From assembly GCF_001908095.1 (NCBI RefSeq), contig NZ_MKGR01000002.1:149939-213938 (forward strand): a DNA stretch of 64,000 bases, in the 5' to 3' direction. The stretch's first letter is position 1. The number at the start of each line of letters is the position of its first letter. The notes below the pieces were generated by a model. It worked only from the letters and a program-made list of their open reading frames with translations. It had not been told where the DNA came from and searched no databases. Positions 1 to 10,159 of the stretch are shown here, piece after piece. A program made the position numbers and the translations under genes. The stretch is from Xenorhabdus thuongxuanensis. Its GTDB lineage: Bacteria; Pseudomonadota; Gammaproteobacteria; Enterobacterales; Enterobacteriaceae.

Positions 1-110
1 GTGAGGCGTTGGAAAAACACATAGCAGACAATAATGAAGTAGAAATCAAAAATAGCATCAGCCTCATTGATTCCTTTATCACAAAGCTGTTGCAGCAAGG
101 TAACCAATAA
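1..110 (+). CDS. rcsD: RcsD phosphotransferase, C-terminal end (partial)
   Basis: The reading frame enters from the left edge at base 3 and ends at TAA 108-110, giving a C-terminus of about 35 residues that ends LLQQGNQ. RcsD is the inner-membrane histidine-phosphotransfer protein that relays phosphate from RcsC to RcsB in the Rcs envelope-stress pathway. Only the tail of the HPt domain is present, without the phospho-histidine. The call rests on the one-base spacing to rcsB, the conserved rcsD-rcsB order, and resemblance of the tail to enterobacterial RcsD. Confidence 0.8.
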   Translation, partial: EALEKHIADNNEVEIKNSISLIDSFITKLLQQGNQ

Positions 111-111
111 T

Positions 112-762
112 ATGAATAACCTTAATGTCATTATTGCCGATGACCATCCCATTGTTTTGTTTGGCATCCGCAAGTCACTTGAACAAATTGAGTGGATTAA
201 TGTGGTCGGTGAATTTGAAAATTCAACGACGCTCATTAATAGCTTGCCACATATAGAAGCAGATGTTCTCATAACAGACTTGTCAATGCCTGGGGATAAA
301 TATGGTGATGGTATCACCCTGATAAAATATATTAAACGTCATTACCCAACATTGGCAATCGTTGTTCTTACAATGAACAATAATCCGGCTATTTTAAGCG
401 CTATACTTGAGCTTGATATTGAGGGGATCGTGTTAAAGCAAGGAGCACCAACAGATTTGCCCAAAGCACTTTCTGCCTTGCAAAAGGGGAAGCCATTTAC
501 ACCTGAAAGTGTGTCTAAGTTACTTGAAAAGGTTAATGCCAATGGATATGGAGATAAACGTTTATCTCCTAAAGAGAGCGAGGTCCTGCGTTTATTTGCT
601 GAAGGCCTTCTTGTTACTGATATTGCTAAAAAACTTAATCGCAGTATTAAGACAATTAGTAGCCAGAAGAAATCAGCCATGATAAAACTGGGAGTCGATA
701 ACGATATTGCATTGCTTAACTATTTATCTTCCGTCACTATCGACAAAGATATTGGTAACTAA
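112..762 (+). CDS. rcsB: Response regulator RcsB
   Basis: A 216-residue response regulator, the same length as E. coli RcsB. It has an N-terminal receiver domain (about residues 1-125) with acidic pocket D10-D11 and phospho-acceptor D56 in the ITDLSMP motif, and a C-terminal LuxR/NarL helix-turn-helix (about 150-210, beginning RLSPKESEVL). It binds DNA as a homodimer or with RcsA/GadE-type partners and controls capsule, flagella and envelope genes. The ATG at 112 is chosen over an in-frame upstream ATG at 67 because it follows the rcsD stop by one base and gives the family N-terminus MNNLNVIIADDHP. It is co-transcribed with rcsD and converges on rcsC. No defect is seen. Confidence 0.97.
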   Translation: MNNLNVIIADDHPIVLFGIRKSLEQIEWINVVGEFENSTTLINSLPHIEADVLITDLSMPGDKYGDGITLIKYIKRHYPTLAIVVLTMNNNPAILSAILELDIEGIVLKQGAPTDLPKALSALQKGKPFTPESVSKLLEKVNANGYGDKRLSPKESEVLRLFAEGLLVTDIAKKLNRSIKTISSQKKSAMIKLGVDNDIALLNYLSSVTIDKDIGN

Positions 763-782
763 CCAATGTGTTATCTTTTTTA

Positions 783-818
783 ATGGATAATCGGTAGCAG
801 TGGTTACCGATTATCCAT
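783..818. terminator. Strong hairpin between convergent rcsB and rcsC
   Basis: A perfect 14-bp inverted repeat (783-796 with 805-818) lies between the stops of rcsB and rcsC. Neither strand has a clean T-run directly after the stem, so it could be a shared 3'-end stabiliser or a weak bidirectional terminator rather than a classical intrinsic terminator. Confidence 0.5.
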
Positions 819-843
819 CATTCATGGTTCAATGTGTATGAGT

Positions 844-3681
844 TTAAATATCACTGTGTTTAATTAATGCTTCTTTTAAAATAGCCAGTGATACAGGTTT
901 TGATAGACAGTCATTCATACCCATATTAATACAACGTTGTTTTTCTTCTGCCAGTGCATTGGCCGTAATGCCGATAATGGGTTTGGTATAACCTTCATCC
1001 CTCAAGTATTGGGCAAGTTCATAGCCATCCATATTGGGCATATTCACATCCGTTAGAATAATATCCATTGTGTTGTTTTTCAGGTATTCAATAGCTTCAA
1101 TACCATCATTAGCTGTTGATGCACTAAACCCTATTGAATTTAATTGGTCGACCAGTAAATTCTGATTAATAGGGTGATCATCAACGACCAATACTTTAAC
1201 TGTATTTAAGAAAATATCATTTTTGATGATTTTATCTGTAATAGGGATTGTTGATACAGAAATGACTGGCAAGAAACCATGTTCTGACAGGAGGTTATCC
1301 AGCATACTATCCAGTTCATTTAGTTCATAAGTGTTATATAGCCAATAATTTTCTCTAATTTGTTTTGGTGAGCCAATATGTTTTTCTGATATTTCTATAA
1401 AGTAACATACAGAAATATTTGATTTATTAGCTTGATCGCTAATTAGTATTTCTGTGCCATCTAGTTGATTTTCGTTATAGAGGGCAACTTGGAAATGATT
1501 TTGTGTAAGAAAATTTTGCAAATACTTTTCCAGAAAATCATTGCAAATATTTAACAGAATCCTTTTTTGTGTCCGCTGGCTGGATAATTGTTTAGCATAG
1601 TATTTCGTACCATATAAAGGGAGACGGATAGAAAAGATACTGCCAACATATTTTTGCGAGACGAATTCAATATCACCATCCATCAAATTGATAAGTTTTT
1701 CACAAATAGCCAGTCCCAATCCTGTACCTTGTGAGGAACTTTCTTTATTGGCACTGATTTGGAAAAAAGGCTCGAATAATTGAAGTTGTAACTTATCCTC
1801 GATCCCAAGTCCGGTATCTTTAATGCTGATATACAGATAGCCATGCCTTGAGCTGATTTCAATAACAACATAGCCAGATGTTGTAAATTTGATCGCATTG
1901 TTCAGTAAATTGGAGATAATTTGTTGTAACCTTACAGGATCATTACGGATGATATCAGGGACATCTGGTGCAATATAGCAGTACAAACCTAAGCTTTTTT
2001 TGGCAATCAGGGGAAGGTAGTTTGAAATCACATGTGATAGGATCTCTTTGCAACTGAAATCTTTAGGTTCAATTTTCAATTGTTTGGATTCTATCTTCGA
2101 GAAGTCGAGAATATCACTGATAATTTTCAGCAATAGTGATGATGAATTATTCATTGTTGCCAGCAATCGGGCAGATTCTGGAGGTAATGTATGAGACTGT
2201 ATTAACTCCAGATTACCAATAATGCCATAAAGTGGTGTCCTTAATTCATGGCTGACTGTGGCAAGAAACATTGATTTTGCTTGGTTAGCTTGTTCTGCCG
2301 CTGAGGCCATCTCTTGCAAAGATTTTTCCATTTTTACACGGGTGCTGACATCTATCAGTACACAGATTGCGACTTCTTCATTACGATAACGTGAGTGTAC
2401 GAAACTAATTTGCAGGTGATTATTATTGCTGGTGACGACATCAATATAGCTGCTGGTTTTATCGCAAATAATATCGACAATGCGTTTTTGATCTTCATAC
2501 GTCAACATACGAATGTAATTATGTGCTAACTCATTACTCAAGATATTAACGCCATCACTGATCCTTAAAATACTTATTCCCACAGGGGCAGAAGCGACAA
2601 TTTTATGGTTAAACTGCTCATGTTCTTCAAGGCGAATAGCATTCTCTTCGGCTGGAGAAAACATTTTACGTTCGAACAGCCAAACGAAAAAGATAATCGC
2701 AATCGCAGAAATAATATTCAAGATAATACTATTAATTGCACTGATTTTCAGTTCATCATAAATATGTTTTAGTGGCAATGAATAGATAATACGTAATGAA
2801 GAGGGGGATAAATTCCGCATTAATACCAGGCTGGTAAAATTTTCATCGTAACCAAAATACATCGGCTGTGAGTTGGGATTTACAACGAGTGGTTTATTAT
2901 TAGTTTTTATCGGAAATTGCAATTCGGGCTGATTTGATTCGTTTAACATCATGACTGTAACAGGCCGTTCCCTTTTTTGTAAAAAAGATTCTATCCTGAT
3001 AGATTTTTCGATACCTATGATCCCTGTCATGTGTCCATTAATATAAATAGGCGTAAAAACATAAAGATTACCACCATCAGCTTTGGGGTTAGGTTGGATC
3101 CAAAAGAGCGCTCTTTCATTGTTTTGTTCTCTCATGTTGATCAACCTGCGGGTATTCTCGTAGATCATTTTTTTTAGTGCATCAGGTTCTGTGATATTGT
3201 TATGAGGGAAAAAATTCACCATGCATTGGCTTTTTACTCCAATGAAAAAAGTCTGATTTATACTGCGTATAGCGGCAACATTTTCTCTCCAAAATGCAAT
3301 CAACTGGTCTAATGAATATAAATTATTATGTGAGGTTCTACGTAATAGTTCACAATCAGAACTCTCATTCAAAGGAATGTACGAGAGAATATCGTTATTA
3401 TGCGGGACGATTGTTTGATTTTTATCATTATCTTGTGATAAACGCTTTTCCGCCATAAATTGAATATCTCGCAAGATATTAGCGATATGTCGTATATGTG
3501 AAAAGGCTATATCGTAGTTGGCATTATATTCTTGACGAATATCAGATTTGAGTGCATTAAAAAGACTTGTCAAATAAAAGCTGGTTAATAAGGCTCCAAG
3601 CGCCCATAGCATAAATCCAAGCACCCGAAAAAGATAACGTGATATCTTTAATGACGTCCGAAAAGAAGATAAATATCTCAA
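844..3681 (-). CDS. rcsC: Hybrid sensor histidine kinase RcsC
   Basis: A 945-residue inner-membrane hybrid kinase; the E. coli protein is about the same length. Order: N-terminal membrane helix (about 15-40), periplasmic sensor region (about 45-310), second membrane helix (about 312-335), PAS-like linker, HisKA domain with the autophosphorylated His in FLATVSHELRTPL, HATPase_c with the GTGLGLAI G-box, an RcsC-specific ABL domain, and a C-terminal receiver with phospho-Asp near residue 878 in ILTDVNMPNMDG. It autophosphorylates and passes phosphate via its receiver to RcsD and then RcsB. It is transcribed towards rcsB from its own promoter, as in Enterobacterales. All catalytic motifs are visible. 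Confidence 0.96.
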   Translation of the reverse strand: MRYLSSFRTSLKISRYLFRVLGFMLWALGALLTSFYLTSLFNALKSDIRQEYNANYDIAFSHIRHIANILRDIQFMAEKRLSQDNDKNQTIVPHNNDILSYIPLNESSDCELLRRTSHNNLYSLDQLIAFWRENVAAIRSINQTFFIGVKSQCMVNFFPHNNITEPDALKKMIYENTRRLINMREQNNERALFWIQPNPKADGGNLYVFTPIYINGHMTGIIGIEKSIRIESFLQKRERPVTVMMLNESNQPELQFPIKTNNKPLVVNPNSQPMYFGYDENFTSLVLMRNLSPSSLRIIYSLPLKHIYDELKISAINSIILNIISAIAIIFFVWLFERKMFSPAEENAIRLEEHEQFNHKIVASAPVGISILRISDGVNILSNELAHNYIRMLTYEDQKRIVDIICDKTSSYIDVVTSNNNHLQISFVHSRYRNEEVAICVLIDVSTRVKMEKSLQEMASAAEQANQAKSMFLATVSHELRTPLYGIIGNLELIQSHTLPPESARLLATMNNSSSLLLKIISDILDFSKIESKQLKIEPKDFSCKEILSHVISNYLPLIAKKSLGLYCYIAPDVPDIIRNDPVRLQQIISNLLNNAIKFTTSGYVVIEISSRHGYLYISIKDTGLGIEDKLQLQLFEPFFQISANKESSSQGTGLGLAICEKLINLMDGDIEFVSQKYVGSIFSIRLPLYGTKYYAKQLSSQRTQKRILLNICNDFLEKYLQNFLTQNHFQVALYNENQLDGTEILISDQANKSNISVCYFIEISEKHIGSPKQIRENYWLYNTYELNELDSMLDNLLSEHGFLPVISVSTIPITDKIIKNDIFLNTVKVLVVDDHPINQNLLVDQLNSIGFSASTANDGIEAIEYLKNNTMDIILTDVNMPNMDGYELAQYLRDEGYTKPIIGITANALAEEKQRCINMGMNDCLSKPVSLAILKEALIKHSDI

Positions 3682-3793
3682 GAGATCGCCTGATGAAATA
3701 TATGATTAATAATAACTGATTACAGCATATACTAGTGTAGCAGGGAATACAAAGTAGCATTTGCATCTTGCTAATTCTTCGTCAAAAAATTGA

Positions 3794-3823
3794 ACAAAAA
3801 AAGCAGGCACTTAAATGCCTGCT
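3794..3823 (-). terminator. Intrinsic terminator of gyrA
   Basis: On the minus strand an 8-bp stem (AGCAGGCA with TGCCTGCT, plus-strand arms 3802-3809 and 3816-3823) is followed directly by a run of seven T. It lies about 35 bp beyond the gyrA stop and is oriented to end gyrA transcription. Confidence 0.85.
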
Positions 3824-3857
3824 ATTGTTATTTACTCTCTTTTAGCTCGCTACTTTT

Positions 3858-6482
3858 TTATTCACTATTTCCTTCATCAGAAGGTGTTGCTACGTTGTCA
3901 TTTTCGTCATCATCATCTGGTTCAGCTACGCGCTGTAAGCCAACGACTTCTTCGTTTTCGGCTGTGCGGATCAAGGTGACACCTTGGGTATTGCGGCCAA
4001 CAACACTGACCTCAGAAACACGGGTTCGTACTAATGTTCCTCCATTAGTAATCATCATGATCTGATCAGTGGGTTCTACTTGAATTGCGCCGATCACATT
4101 GCCGTTACGTTCGCTGACTTTGATGGAAATGACGCCTTGGGTAGCCCTGGATTTCGTCGGATATTCACTTTCAGCGGTACGCTTGCCGTAACCATTTTCA
4201 GTGACGGTCAGGATTTCTCCTTGCCCACGAGGAATGATCAGGGAAACAACTTTATCGCCTTCACTGAGTTTGATACCACGAACCCCAGTTGCAGTACGTC
4301 CCATTGCCCGTACGCCTTTTATGCGAACAGTGCCATCTTCTAGCGTTTCTTCCTCTTCTTCAAGGAAACGAACGACTTTACCCTGTGCAGAGAACAGCAT
4401 GACCTCATTGCTGCCATCTGTCAGATCAACGCCGATTAATTCATCCCCTTCATTCAGATTCACGGCAATGATACCGGCACTGCGTGGACGGCTAAATTCG
4501 CTGAGCTTGGTTTTCTTAACAACACCACTCGCTGTTGCCATGAAAATATTCAGCCCATCTTCATATTCACGCACTGGTAAAATAGCTGTAATACGTTCGT
4601 TTTGATCCAATGGCAGAAGGTTGACAATGGGGCGACCGCGGGCACCACGGCTCGCTTCCGGCAATTGATATACTTTCATCCAGTACATCTTGCCCTTATT
4701 TGAGAAGCAGAGGATAGTGTCGTGGGTATTGGCTACCAACAAACGCTCAATGAAATCTTCTTCTTTGGTACGTGCGGCTGATTTGCCTTTGCCGCCACGA
4801 CGCTGAGCTTCATAATCGGACAGTGGCTGATATTTGACATATCCTTGATGGGACAGTGTAACAACAACATCTTCCTGATTAATCAGGTCTTCAATATTGA
4901 TGTCTGCTGAATTCTCAGTCAGCTCAGTCCGGCGGATATCGTTATATTGTCCTTTGATAACCAGCAATTCTTCACGAATGACTTCCATCAAACGTTCTGG
5001 GCTTTCCAAAATGAACAGCAATTCCGCGATAACTTTCAGCAAGTCACGATACTCATCAAGCAGTTTTTCATGCTCAAGGCCGGTCAGTTTTTGCAGACGC
5101 AGATCCAAAATAGCCTGTGCTTGTGGTTCGGTCAGGTAATATTTACCGTCACGAATACCATACTGTGGTTCCAACCATTCAGGACGGGCAGCATCATCAC
5201 CCGCTTGTGCCAGCATAGAGGCAACATTGCCCAATTCCCACGCCTGGGAAATCAAGCTGGCTTTCGCTTCAGCAGGCGTGGAAGCTTTGCGGATCAATTC
5301 GATGACAGGATCGATGTTTGCCAGGGCAATAGCCAATGCTTCAAGGATATGGGCACGTTCACGAGCTTTACGTAGTTCAAAAATTGTCCGGCGTGTAACG
5401 ACTTCACGGCGGTGGCAAACAAAAGCAGAAAGAATATCTTTCAGGTTAAGTAATTTAGGTTGTCCCTGATGCAGAGCAACCATGTTGATACCAAATGAAA
5501 CCTGTAGTTGGGTCAGTGAATACAGGTTATTTAGGACAACTTCACCAACGGCATCACGTTTTACTTCGATAACAATGCGCATTCCATCTTTATCGGATTC
5601 ATCACGTAGTGCACTGATCCCTTCAATGCGCTTCTCTTTTACCAGTTCAGCTATCTTTTCGATCAGGCGGGCTTTATTAACCTGATAAGGGATTTCACTG
5701 ACGATAATGGTTTCGCGGCCATTTTTTTCATCAGTTTCAATTTTTGCGCGGGCGCGGATGTAAATTTTACCACGACCTGTACGGTAGGCTTCCTGAATGC
5801 CACGGCGTCCGTTGATGATAGCAGCCGTCGGGAAGTCAGGGCCTGGGATATGTTCCATCAAGCCTTCGATGCTGATGTTTTCATCATCGATATAAGCCAG
5901 ACAACCGTCGATCACCTCAGATAAATTATGAGGTGGAATGTTGGTTGCCATACCGACTGCAATCCCTGATGAACCATTCACCAGTAAATTGGGGATACGG
6001 GTTGGCATTACCTCGGGAATTTGCTCTGTGCCATCATAGTTGGGCACAAAGTCGACAGTTTCTTTTTCCAAGTCTGCCAGCAATTCATGGGCAATTTTTG
6101 CCATGCGTACTTCGGTATAACGCATCGCTGCCGCAGAATCGCCATCTACTGATCCAAAGTTCCCCTGACCGTCAACCAGCATATAGCGCATGGAGAATGG
6201 TTGTGCCAGACGAACAATCGTGTCATAAACAGCGCTGTCACCATGTGGATGGTATTTACCGATAACATCCCCAACAACGCGGGCAGATTTTTTATAAGGT
6301 TTATTCCAATCATTTCCCAATACATTCATCGCGAAAAGTACGCGGCGGTGTACTGGCTTCAGTCCGTCCCGAACATCTGGCAGTGCGCGTCCAACAATAA
6401 CGGACATCGCGTAATCCAGATACGAGCTCTTCAGCTCTTCTTCGATATTGACCGGTGTGATTTCTCTGGCAATGTCGCTCAT
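3858..6482 (-). CDS. gyrA: DNA gyrase subunit A
   Basis: An 874-residue GyrA (E. coli 875). It is the breakage-reunion subunit that, with GyrB, introduces negative supercoils. The winged-helix/tower domain carries catalytic Tyr122 in AAAMRYTE. The quinolone-resistance region reads [10 protein letters not shown], with Ser83 and Asp87, the wild-type susceptible state at those positions. The C-terminal beta-pinwheel includes the GyrA-box QRRGGKG, and the protein ends in an acidic Asp/Glu-rich tail. The ATG at 6482 ([11 protein letters not shown]) matches the family N-terminus; an in-frame ATG 18 bp upstream is possible but unlikely. It is monocistronic, divergent from ubiG, with its own terminator. 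Confidence 0.98.
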   Translation of the reverse strand: MSDIAREITPVNIEEELKSSYLDYAMSVIVGRALPDVRDGLKPVHRRVLFAMNVLGNDWNKPYKKSARVVGDVIGKYHPHGDSAVYDTIVRLAQPFSMRYMLVDGQGNFGSVDGDSAAAMRYTEVRMAKIAHELLADLEKETVDFVPNYDGTEQIPEVMPTRIPNLLVNGSSGIAVGMATNIPPHNLSEVIDGCLAYIDDENISIEGLMEHIPGPDFPTAAIINGRRGIQEAYRTGRGKIYIRARAKIETDEKNGRETIIVSEIPYQVNKARLIEKIAELVKEKRIEGISALRDESDKDGMRIVIEVKRDAVGEVVLNNLYSLTQLQVSFGINMVALHQGQPKLLNLKDILSAFVCHRREVVTRRTIFELRKARERAHILEALAIALANIDPVIELIRKASTPAEAKASLISQAWELGNVASMLAQAGDDAARPEWLEPQYGIRDGKYYLTEPQAQAILDLRLQKLTGLEHEKLLDEYRDLLKVIAELLFILESPERLMEVIREELLVIKGQYNDIRRTELTENSADINIEDLINQEDVVVTLSHQGYVKYQPLSDYEAQRRGGKGKSAARTKEEDFIERLLVANTHDTILCFSNKGKMYWMKVYQLPEASRGARGRPIVNLLPLDQNERITAILPVREYEDGLNIFMATASGVVKKTKLSEFSRPRSAGIIAVNLNEGDELIGVDLTDGSNEVMLFSAQGKVVRFLEEEEETLEDGTVRIKGVRAMGRTATGVRGIKLSEGDKVVSLIIPRGQGEILTVTENGYGKRTAESEYPTKSRATQGVISIKVSERNGNVIGAIQVEPTDQIMMITNGGTLVRTRVSEVSVVGRNTQGVTLIRTAENEEVVGLQRVAEPDDDDENDNVATPSDEGNSE

Positions 6483-6522
6483 GGAGCCACTGTCCCTCAT
6501 ACTCCGAATTCAAAGGCTTAGA

Positions 6523-6572
6523 ATTATACCACAAAATGGCAGTTTTATAAAAATCTGACGCGGGTATTTCAA
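6523..6572 (-). promoter_or_regulatory. Candidate gyrA promoters
   Basis: On the minus strand TTGAAA (6567-6572) and TATAAA (6544-6549) are separated by 17 bp. A second -10, TATAAT (6523-6528), has an extended TGG just upstream and is closer to the start codon. Either could drive gyrA. Assignment is from consensus only. Confidence 0.5.
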
Positions 6573-6631
6573 GATTAAGGCATGTATAATAGTTTCTTAT
6601 CACACATCCCCATAATACTGTTACATTTTCT

Positions 6632-6674
6632 GTGAATCAGTTTGCTGTGAACCAGTTTACTGTGAAGCAGTGCC
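6632..6674 (+). repeat. 15-bp tandem repeat upstream of ubiG
   Basis: Nearly three copies of a 15-bp unit (GTGAAYCAGTTTRCT form) lie in the ubiG 5' region, at 6632, 6647 and 6662. The unit is a multiple of three and stays open in the ubiG frame from a GTG, so it could encode a short optional extension. The conserved ubiG start is downstream at 6692. Confidence 0.6.
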
Positions 6675-6691
6675 TAGGAGCGATATTGCTG

Positions 6692-7426
6692 ATGAACGTC
6701 AAAACCCCCGATTCACACATCCAATCCCATTCCAATGTGGATCAGCAGGAAATAGAAAAATTTGAAGCAGTTGCTTCTCGTTGGTGGGATCTTGAAGGCG
6801 AATTCAAGCCATTGCACCGAATCAATCCACTGCGTTTGAACTACATTTTGCAACATGCTGATGGTCTTTTTGGCAAAAAAGTGCTGGATGTTGGATGTGG
6901 TGGCGGTATCTTGTCGGAAAGCATGGCGCGTGAAGGTGCGGAAGTGACAGGGTTGGATATGGGTTTTGAACCCTTGCAAGTTGCCCGTTTGCATGCATTG
7001 GAATCCGGTGTTTCCGTTTCTTATATTCAGGAAACGGTAGAAAGTCACGCAGAACAGCACCAACATACTTATGATGTGGTAACTTGCCTGGAAATGCTTG
7101 AACATGTGCCAGATCCAGAGTCTGTAGTTCATGCCTGTGCAAAATTGGTCAAACCTGGTGGTCATGTTTTCTTTTCAACGATTAACCGCAACCGAAAAGC
7201 CTGGTTGATGGCAGTTGTCGGTGCTGAATATATATTGAACATGGTGCCAAAAGGAACACATGATGCGAAAAAATTTATTCGACCTTCTGAACTGATCAGT
7301 TGGATTGATAAGACTGCTCTGAAAGAGCAACATATTATTGGTTTACATTACAATCCGTTAACAGACAAATTTCGACTTGGACATAATGTAGACGTGAATT
7401 ATATGCTGCACACACGATCTGTCTGA
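6692..7426 (+). CDS. ubiG: Ubiquinone biosynthesis O-methyltransferase UbiG
   Basis: A 244-residue class I SAM-dependent methyltransferase that performs both O-methylation steps of ubiquinone synthesis. The SAM-binding motif VLDVGCGGG lies near residues 63-71, followed by the acidic GLDMG motif and the post-motif [14 protein letters not shown] segment. The N-terminal block [15 protein letters not shown] is diagnostic of UbiG, and the C-terminus DVNYMLHT is conserved. The ATG at 6692 is preceded by AGGAG at 6676-6680 and gives the family length; the same frame is open upstream through a repeat. It is divergent from gyrA and followed by a hairpin terminator before the nrd operon. Confidence 0.96.
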   Translation: MNVKTPDSHIQSHSNVDQQEIEKFEAVASRWWDLEGEFKPLHRINPLRLNYILQHADGLFGKKVLDVGCGGGILSESMAREGAEVTGLDMGFEPLQVARLHALESGVSVSYIQETVESHAEQHQHTYDVVTCLEMLEHVPDPESVVHACAKLVKPGGHVFFSTINRNRKAWLMAVVGAEYILNMVPKGTHDAKKFIRPSELISWIDKTALKEQHIIGLHYNPLTDKFRLGHNVDVNYMLHTRSV

Positions 7427-7495
7427 CAAAGGCAGCTAAGGGATTAATAAAACGGCAACTAGATATTATTTTTAAGATTTTATTTTCCCTGTTTC

Positions 7496-7549
7496 GCCGA
7501 TAGCCTTATGAAAGTAACATCAAGTAACTACGCAGGTTATCGGCTTTTT
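7496..7549 (+). terminator. Terminator after ubiG
   Basis: An 11-bp inverted repeat (7496-7506 with 7534-7544, one G-T pair) is followed by TTTTT. The 27-base loop is long for an intrinsic terminator, but position and polarity fit the end of the ubiG transcript. Confidence 0.6.
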
Positions 7550-7568
7550 GCCAAAATTAATCCTCAAG

Positions 7569-7577
7569 TTATCCACA
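7569..7577 (+). promoter_or_regulatory. DnaA box upstream of nrdA
   Basis: TTATCCACA, a perfect DnaA 9-mer, lies about 280 bp upstream of the nrdA start. DnaA is known to regulate E. coli nrdAB through boxes in its promoter region, so this site is likely functional, although no second perfect box is seen beside it. Confidence 0.65.
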
Positions 7578-7615
7578 AAACTTCCCGATCTTGTACACTT
7601 GATAAAACCCGAAAA

Positions 7616-7663
7616 TAACATTATCTTGTTATTACCGTTTTAATTACCCCCTATATATTGTGT
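7616..7663 (+). promoter_or_regulatory. Pair of NrdR boxes upstream of nrdA
   Basis: The downstream 16-mer (7648-7663) contains TATATATTGTGT and matches the known NrdR box ACACWATATATWGTGT at all but two positions. A weaker palindromic match lies at 7616-7631. Their centres are 32 bp apart, the spacing known for paired NrdR boxes. NrdR represses ribonucleotide reductase operons when bound to dATP/ATP. Confidence 0.75.
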
Positions 7664-7677
7664 TTCTTGTCACCTTG

Positions 7678-7786
7678 TAGTAGCAACTTGTGAAGTAGCA
7701 AGTATGTAGTAGCAAGTTATAATAAGCAGTAGCGAAACAGTAATGAATTGTAGCTAATCCCCAATTGGCTTTCAGCCACCTTGGGG
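7678..7786 (+). promoter_or_regulatory. nrdA 5' leader with short repeats and a hairpin
   Basis: The leader holds imperfect direct repeats of the form GTAGTAGCAASTT (near 7678, 7694, 7706 and 7726), then a two-part hairpin at 7759-7786 (CCCCAA with TTGGGG, inner TGGCT with AGCCA) about 70 bases before the nrdA start. No T-run follows, so it is not a terminator. Function is unknown. Confidence 0.4.
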
Positions 7787-7855
7787 GTATCGTGCTGTCA
7801 AGAGGTCAAGGAACAATATAGGCGGAGTACGAAAAGAGAGAAGGTGTATTTCCCC

Positions 7856-10147
7856 ATGAACCAGAGTCTGCTAGTTACTAAACGTGATGGACATAAAGAA
7901 CAAATTGATCTTGATAAAATTCACCGGGTTGTTACCTGGGCTGCTGAAGGTCTGAAAAATGTCTCAGTGTCACAAGTAGAACTGCGTTCCCAGATTCAAT
8001 TTTACGATGGCATCAAAACATCGGATATCCATGAAACCATGATCAAAGCTGCGGCTGACCTGATCTCCGGTGATGCTCCTGATTATCAGTATCTGGCGGC
8101 ACGCCTGGCGATTTTCCACCTGCGTAAAAAAGCCTATGGTCAGTTTGAGCCACCTGCACTGTATGACCATGTCGTAAAAATGGTCAACCTGGGTAAATAC
8201 GACAAACATTTGCTGGAAGACTATTCCAAAGAAGAATTCGAACAAATGGATAGTTTTATTGATCATTTGCGTGATATGGATTTTTCTTATGCAGCGGTCA
8301 AGCAGCTGGAAGGGAAGTATTTAGTACAAAACCGTGTGACTGGCGAAATTTATGAGAGTGCCCAATTCCTCTACATGCTGGTTGCTGCGTGCTTGTTTTC
8401 CACTTATTCAAAAGAAACGCGTTTGGACTATATCCGTCGTTTCTATGATGCAGTGTCTACCTTTAAAATTTCGCTGCCAACGCCGATCATGGCGGGGGTT
8501 CGCACACCCACTCGCCAATTTAGTTCCTGTGTCTTGATTGAGTGTGGTGACAGCCTGGATTCTATCAACGCGACATCTAGCGCGATTGTTAAATATGTTT
8601 CGCAGCGTGCCGGCATTGGCATAAATGCGGGTCGTATCCGTGCATTGGGTAGCCCAATTCGTGGTGGTGAAGCTTTCCACACAGGCTGTATCCCATTCTA
8701 CAAACATTTCCAGACTGCGGTGAAATCTTGTTCCCAAGGTGGTGTTCGTGGCGGTGCAGCAACGCTGTTCTATCCGCTGTGGCATCTGGAAGTTGAAAGC
8801 CTGCTGGTACTGAAGAACAACCGTGGTGTTGAAGGTAACCGTGTTCGTCACATGGACTACGGTGTACAAGTTAACAAACTGATGTATGAGCGTCTGATTA
8901 AAGGCGGAGACATTTCTCTATTCAGCCCGTCTGATGTTCCGGGATTGTACGATGCATTCTTTGAAGATCAGGAAGAATTTGAGCGCCTGTACACTCAGTA
9001 TGAAAATGACAGCAGTATCCGTAAAGAGAGCATTAAAGCGGTTGAATTGTTCTCTTTGATGATGCAAGAGCGTGCTTCAACAGGTCGTATTTACATTCAG
9101 AACGTTGACCACTGCAATACTCACAGCCCGTTTAATCCGGCTATTGCACCTGTGCGTCAATCTAACCTGTGCTTAGAAATTGCATTACCAACTAAACCGT
9201 TGGACAATATTAACGATGAAAACGGCGAAATTGCGCTGTGTACGCTGTCTGCTTTCAACTTGGGCGCCATCGAAAATCTGAATGAATTGGAAGAGCTATC
9301 GGAGTTGGCAGTTCGCGCGCTGGATTCCTTGCTAGATTATCAAGATTATCCAATTGTCGCCGCAAAACAAGGCTCAATGGGACGTCGAACTCTGGGTATT
9401 GGCGTAATTAACTTCGCTTATTATCTGGCGAAACACGGTGTACGTTACTCTGATGGCAGCGCTAACAGCCTGACCCACAAAACATTTGAAGCTATTCAGT
9501 ATTACCTGCTAAGAGCCTCAAACGAACTAGCAAAAGAGAAAGGTGCTTGTCCGTGGTTTGGTGAAACCACTTATTCACAAGGTATTTTGCCGATTGATAC
9601 TTACAAAAAGACACTGGATACCCTGACCAGCGAGCCTTTGCACATGGATTGGGAAGCTCTGCGCCGTGACATTCAACAATACGGCCTGCGTAACTCAACA
9701 TTGTCTGCATTGATGCCATCAGAGACTTCGTCGCAGATCTCTAATGCAACCAATGGCATTGAACCACCGCGTGGTTATATCAGTGTGAAAGCATCTAAAG
9801 ACGGTATCTTGCGTCAGGTTGTACCCGATTACGAGCTTCTGAAAGGTGCTTACGAGCTGCTGTGGCAAATGCCGAGCAACGATGGCTACCTACAGTTGGT
9901 AGGGATCATGCAGAAATTCATCGATCAGTCGATTTCTGCCAATACTAACTATGATCCGGCGCGTTTCCCTAATGGCAAGGTTCCGATGAATCAATTGCTG
10001 AAAGATTTGCTGCTCGCTTACAAATATGGCGTGAAAACATTGTATTACCACAACACCCGTGATGGGGCAGAAGACGTTCAGGGTGATCTGGAAGAAGTTG
10101 TTGAGTCAACAGATTCCGATTGTGAAGGCGGCGCGTGTAAGATTTAA
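7856..10147 (+). CDS. nrdA: Class Ia ribonucleotide reductase large subunit
   Basis: A 763-residue NrdA (E. coli 761) that reduces ribonucleoside diphosphates to deoxyribonucleotides together with NrdB. An N-terminal ATP-cone begins LLVTKRDGHKEQIDLDKIHR. The barrel carries the redox cysteine in FSSCVLIEC (C225-type), the active-site segment around NLCLEIALPT (N437/C439/E441-type), the radical-path tyrosines near LLKGAYELLW-flanking sequence, and the C-terminal CEGGACKI cysteine pair. The ATG at 7856 gives the exact family start; in-frame upstream codons are not conserved. It is the first gene of nrdA-nrdB-yfaE, preceded by NrdR and DnaA sites. Confidence 0.97.
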   Translation: MNQSLLVTKRDGHKEQIDLDKIHRVVTWAAEGLKNVSVSQVELRSQIQFYDGIKTSDIHETMIKAAADLISGDAPDYQYLAARLAIFHLRKKAYGQFEPPALYDHVVKMVNLGKYDKHLLEDYSKEEFEQMDSFIDHLRDMDFSYAAVKQLEGKYLVQNRVTGEIYESAQFLYMLVAACLFSTYSKETRLDYIRRFYDAVSTFKISLPTPIMAGVRTPTRQFSSCVLIECGDSLDSINATSSAIVKYVSQRAGIGINAGRIRALGSPIRGGEAFHTGCIPFYKHFQTAVKSCSQGGVRGGAATLFYPLWHLEVESLLVLKNNRGVEGNRVRHMDYGVQVNKLMYERLIKGGDISLFSPSDVPGLYDAFFEDQEEFERLYTQYENDSSIRKESIKAVELFSLMMQERASTGRIYIQNVDHCNTHSPFNPAIAPVRQSNLCLEIALPTKPLDNINDENGEIALCTLSAFNLGAIENLNELEELSELAVRALDSLLDYQDYPIVAAKQGSMGRRTLGIGVINFAYYLAKHGVRYSDGSANSLTHKTFEAIQYYLLRASNELAKEKGACPWFGETTYSQGILPIDTYKKTLDTLTSEPLHMDWEALRRDIQQYGLRNSTLSALMPSETSSQISNATNGIEPPRGYISVKASKDGILRQVVPDYELLKGAYELLWQMPSNDGYLQLVGIMQKFIDQSISANTNYDPARFPNGKVPMNQLLKDLLLAYKYGVKTLYYHNTRDGAEDVQGDLEEVVESTDSDCEGGACKI

Positions 10148-10159
10148 TTTGAGGAAACT

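Noticed and set aside
3858..6482. Quinolone-resistance mutation in gyrA
   Set aside because: Ser83 and Asp87 are the wild-type residues.
6501..6691. N-terminal extension of UbiG through the 15-bp repeats
   Set aside because: The family start MNVKT with AGGAG at good spacing is downstream; the extension is not conserved in UbiG.
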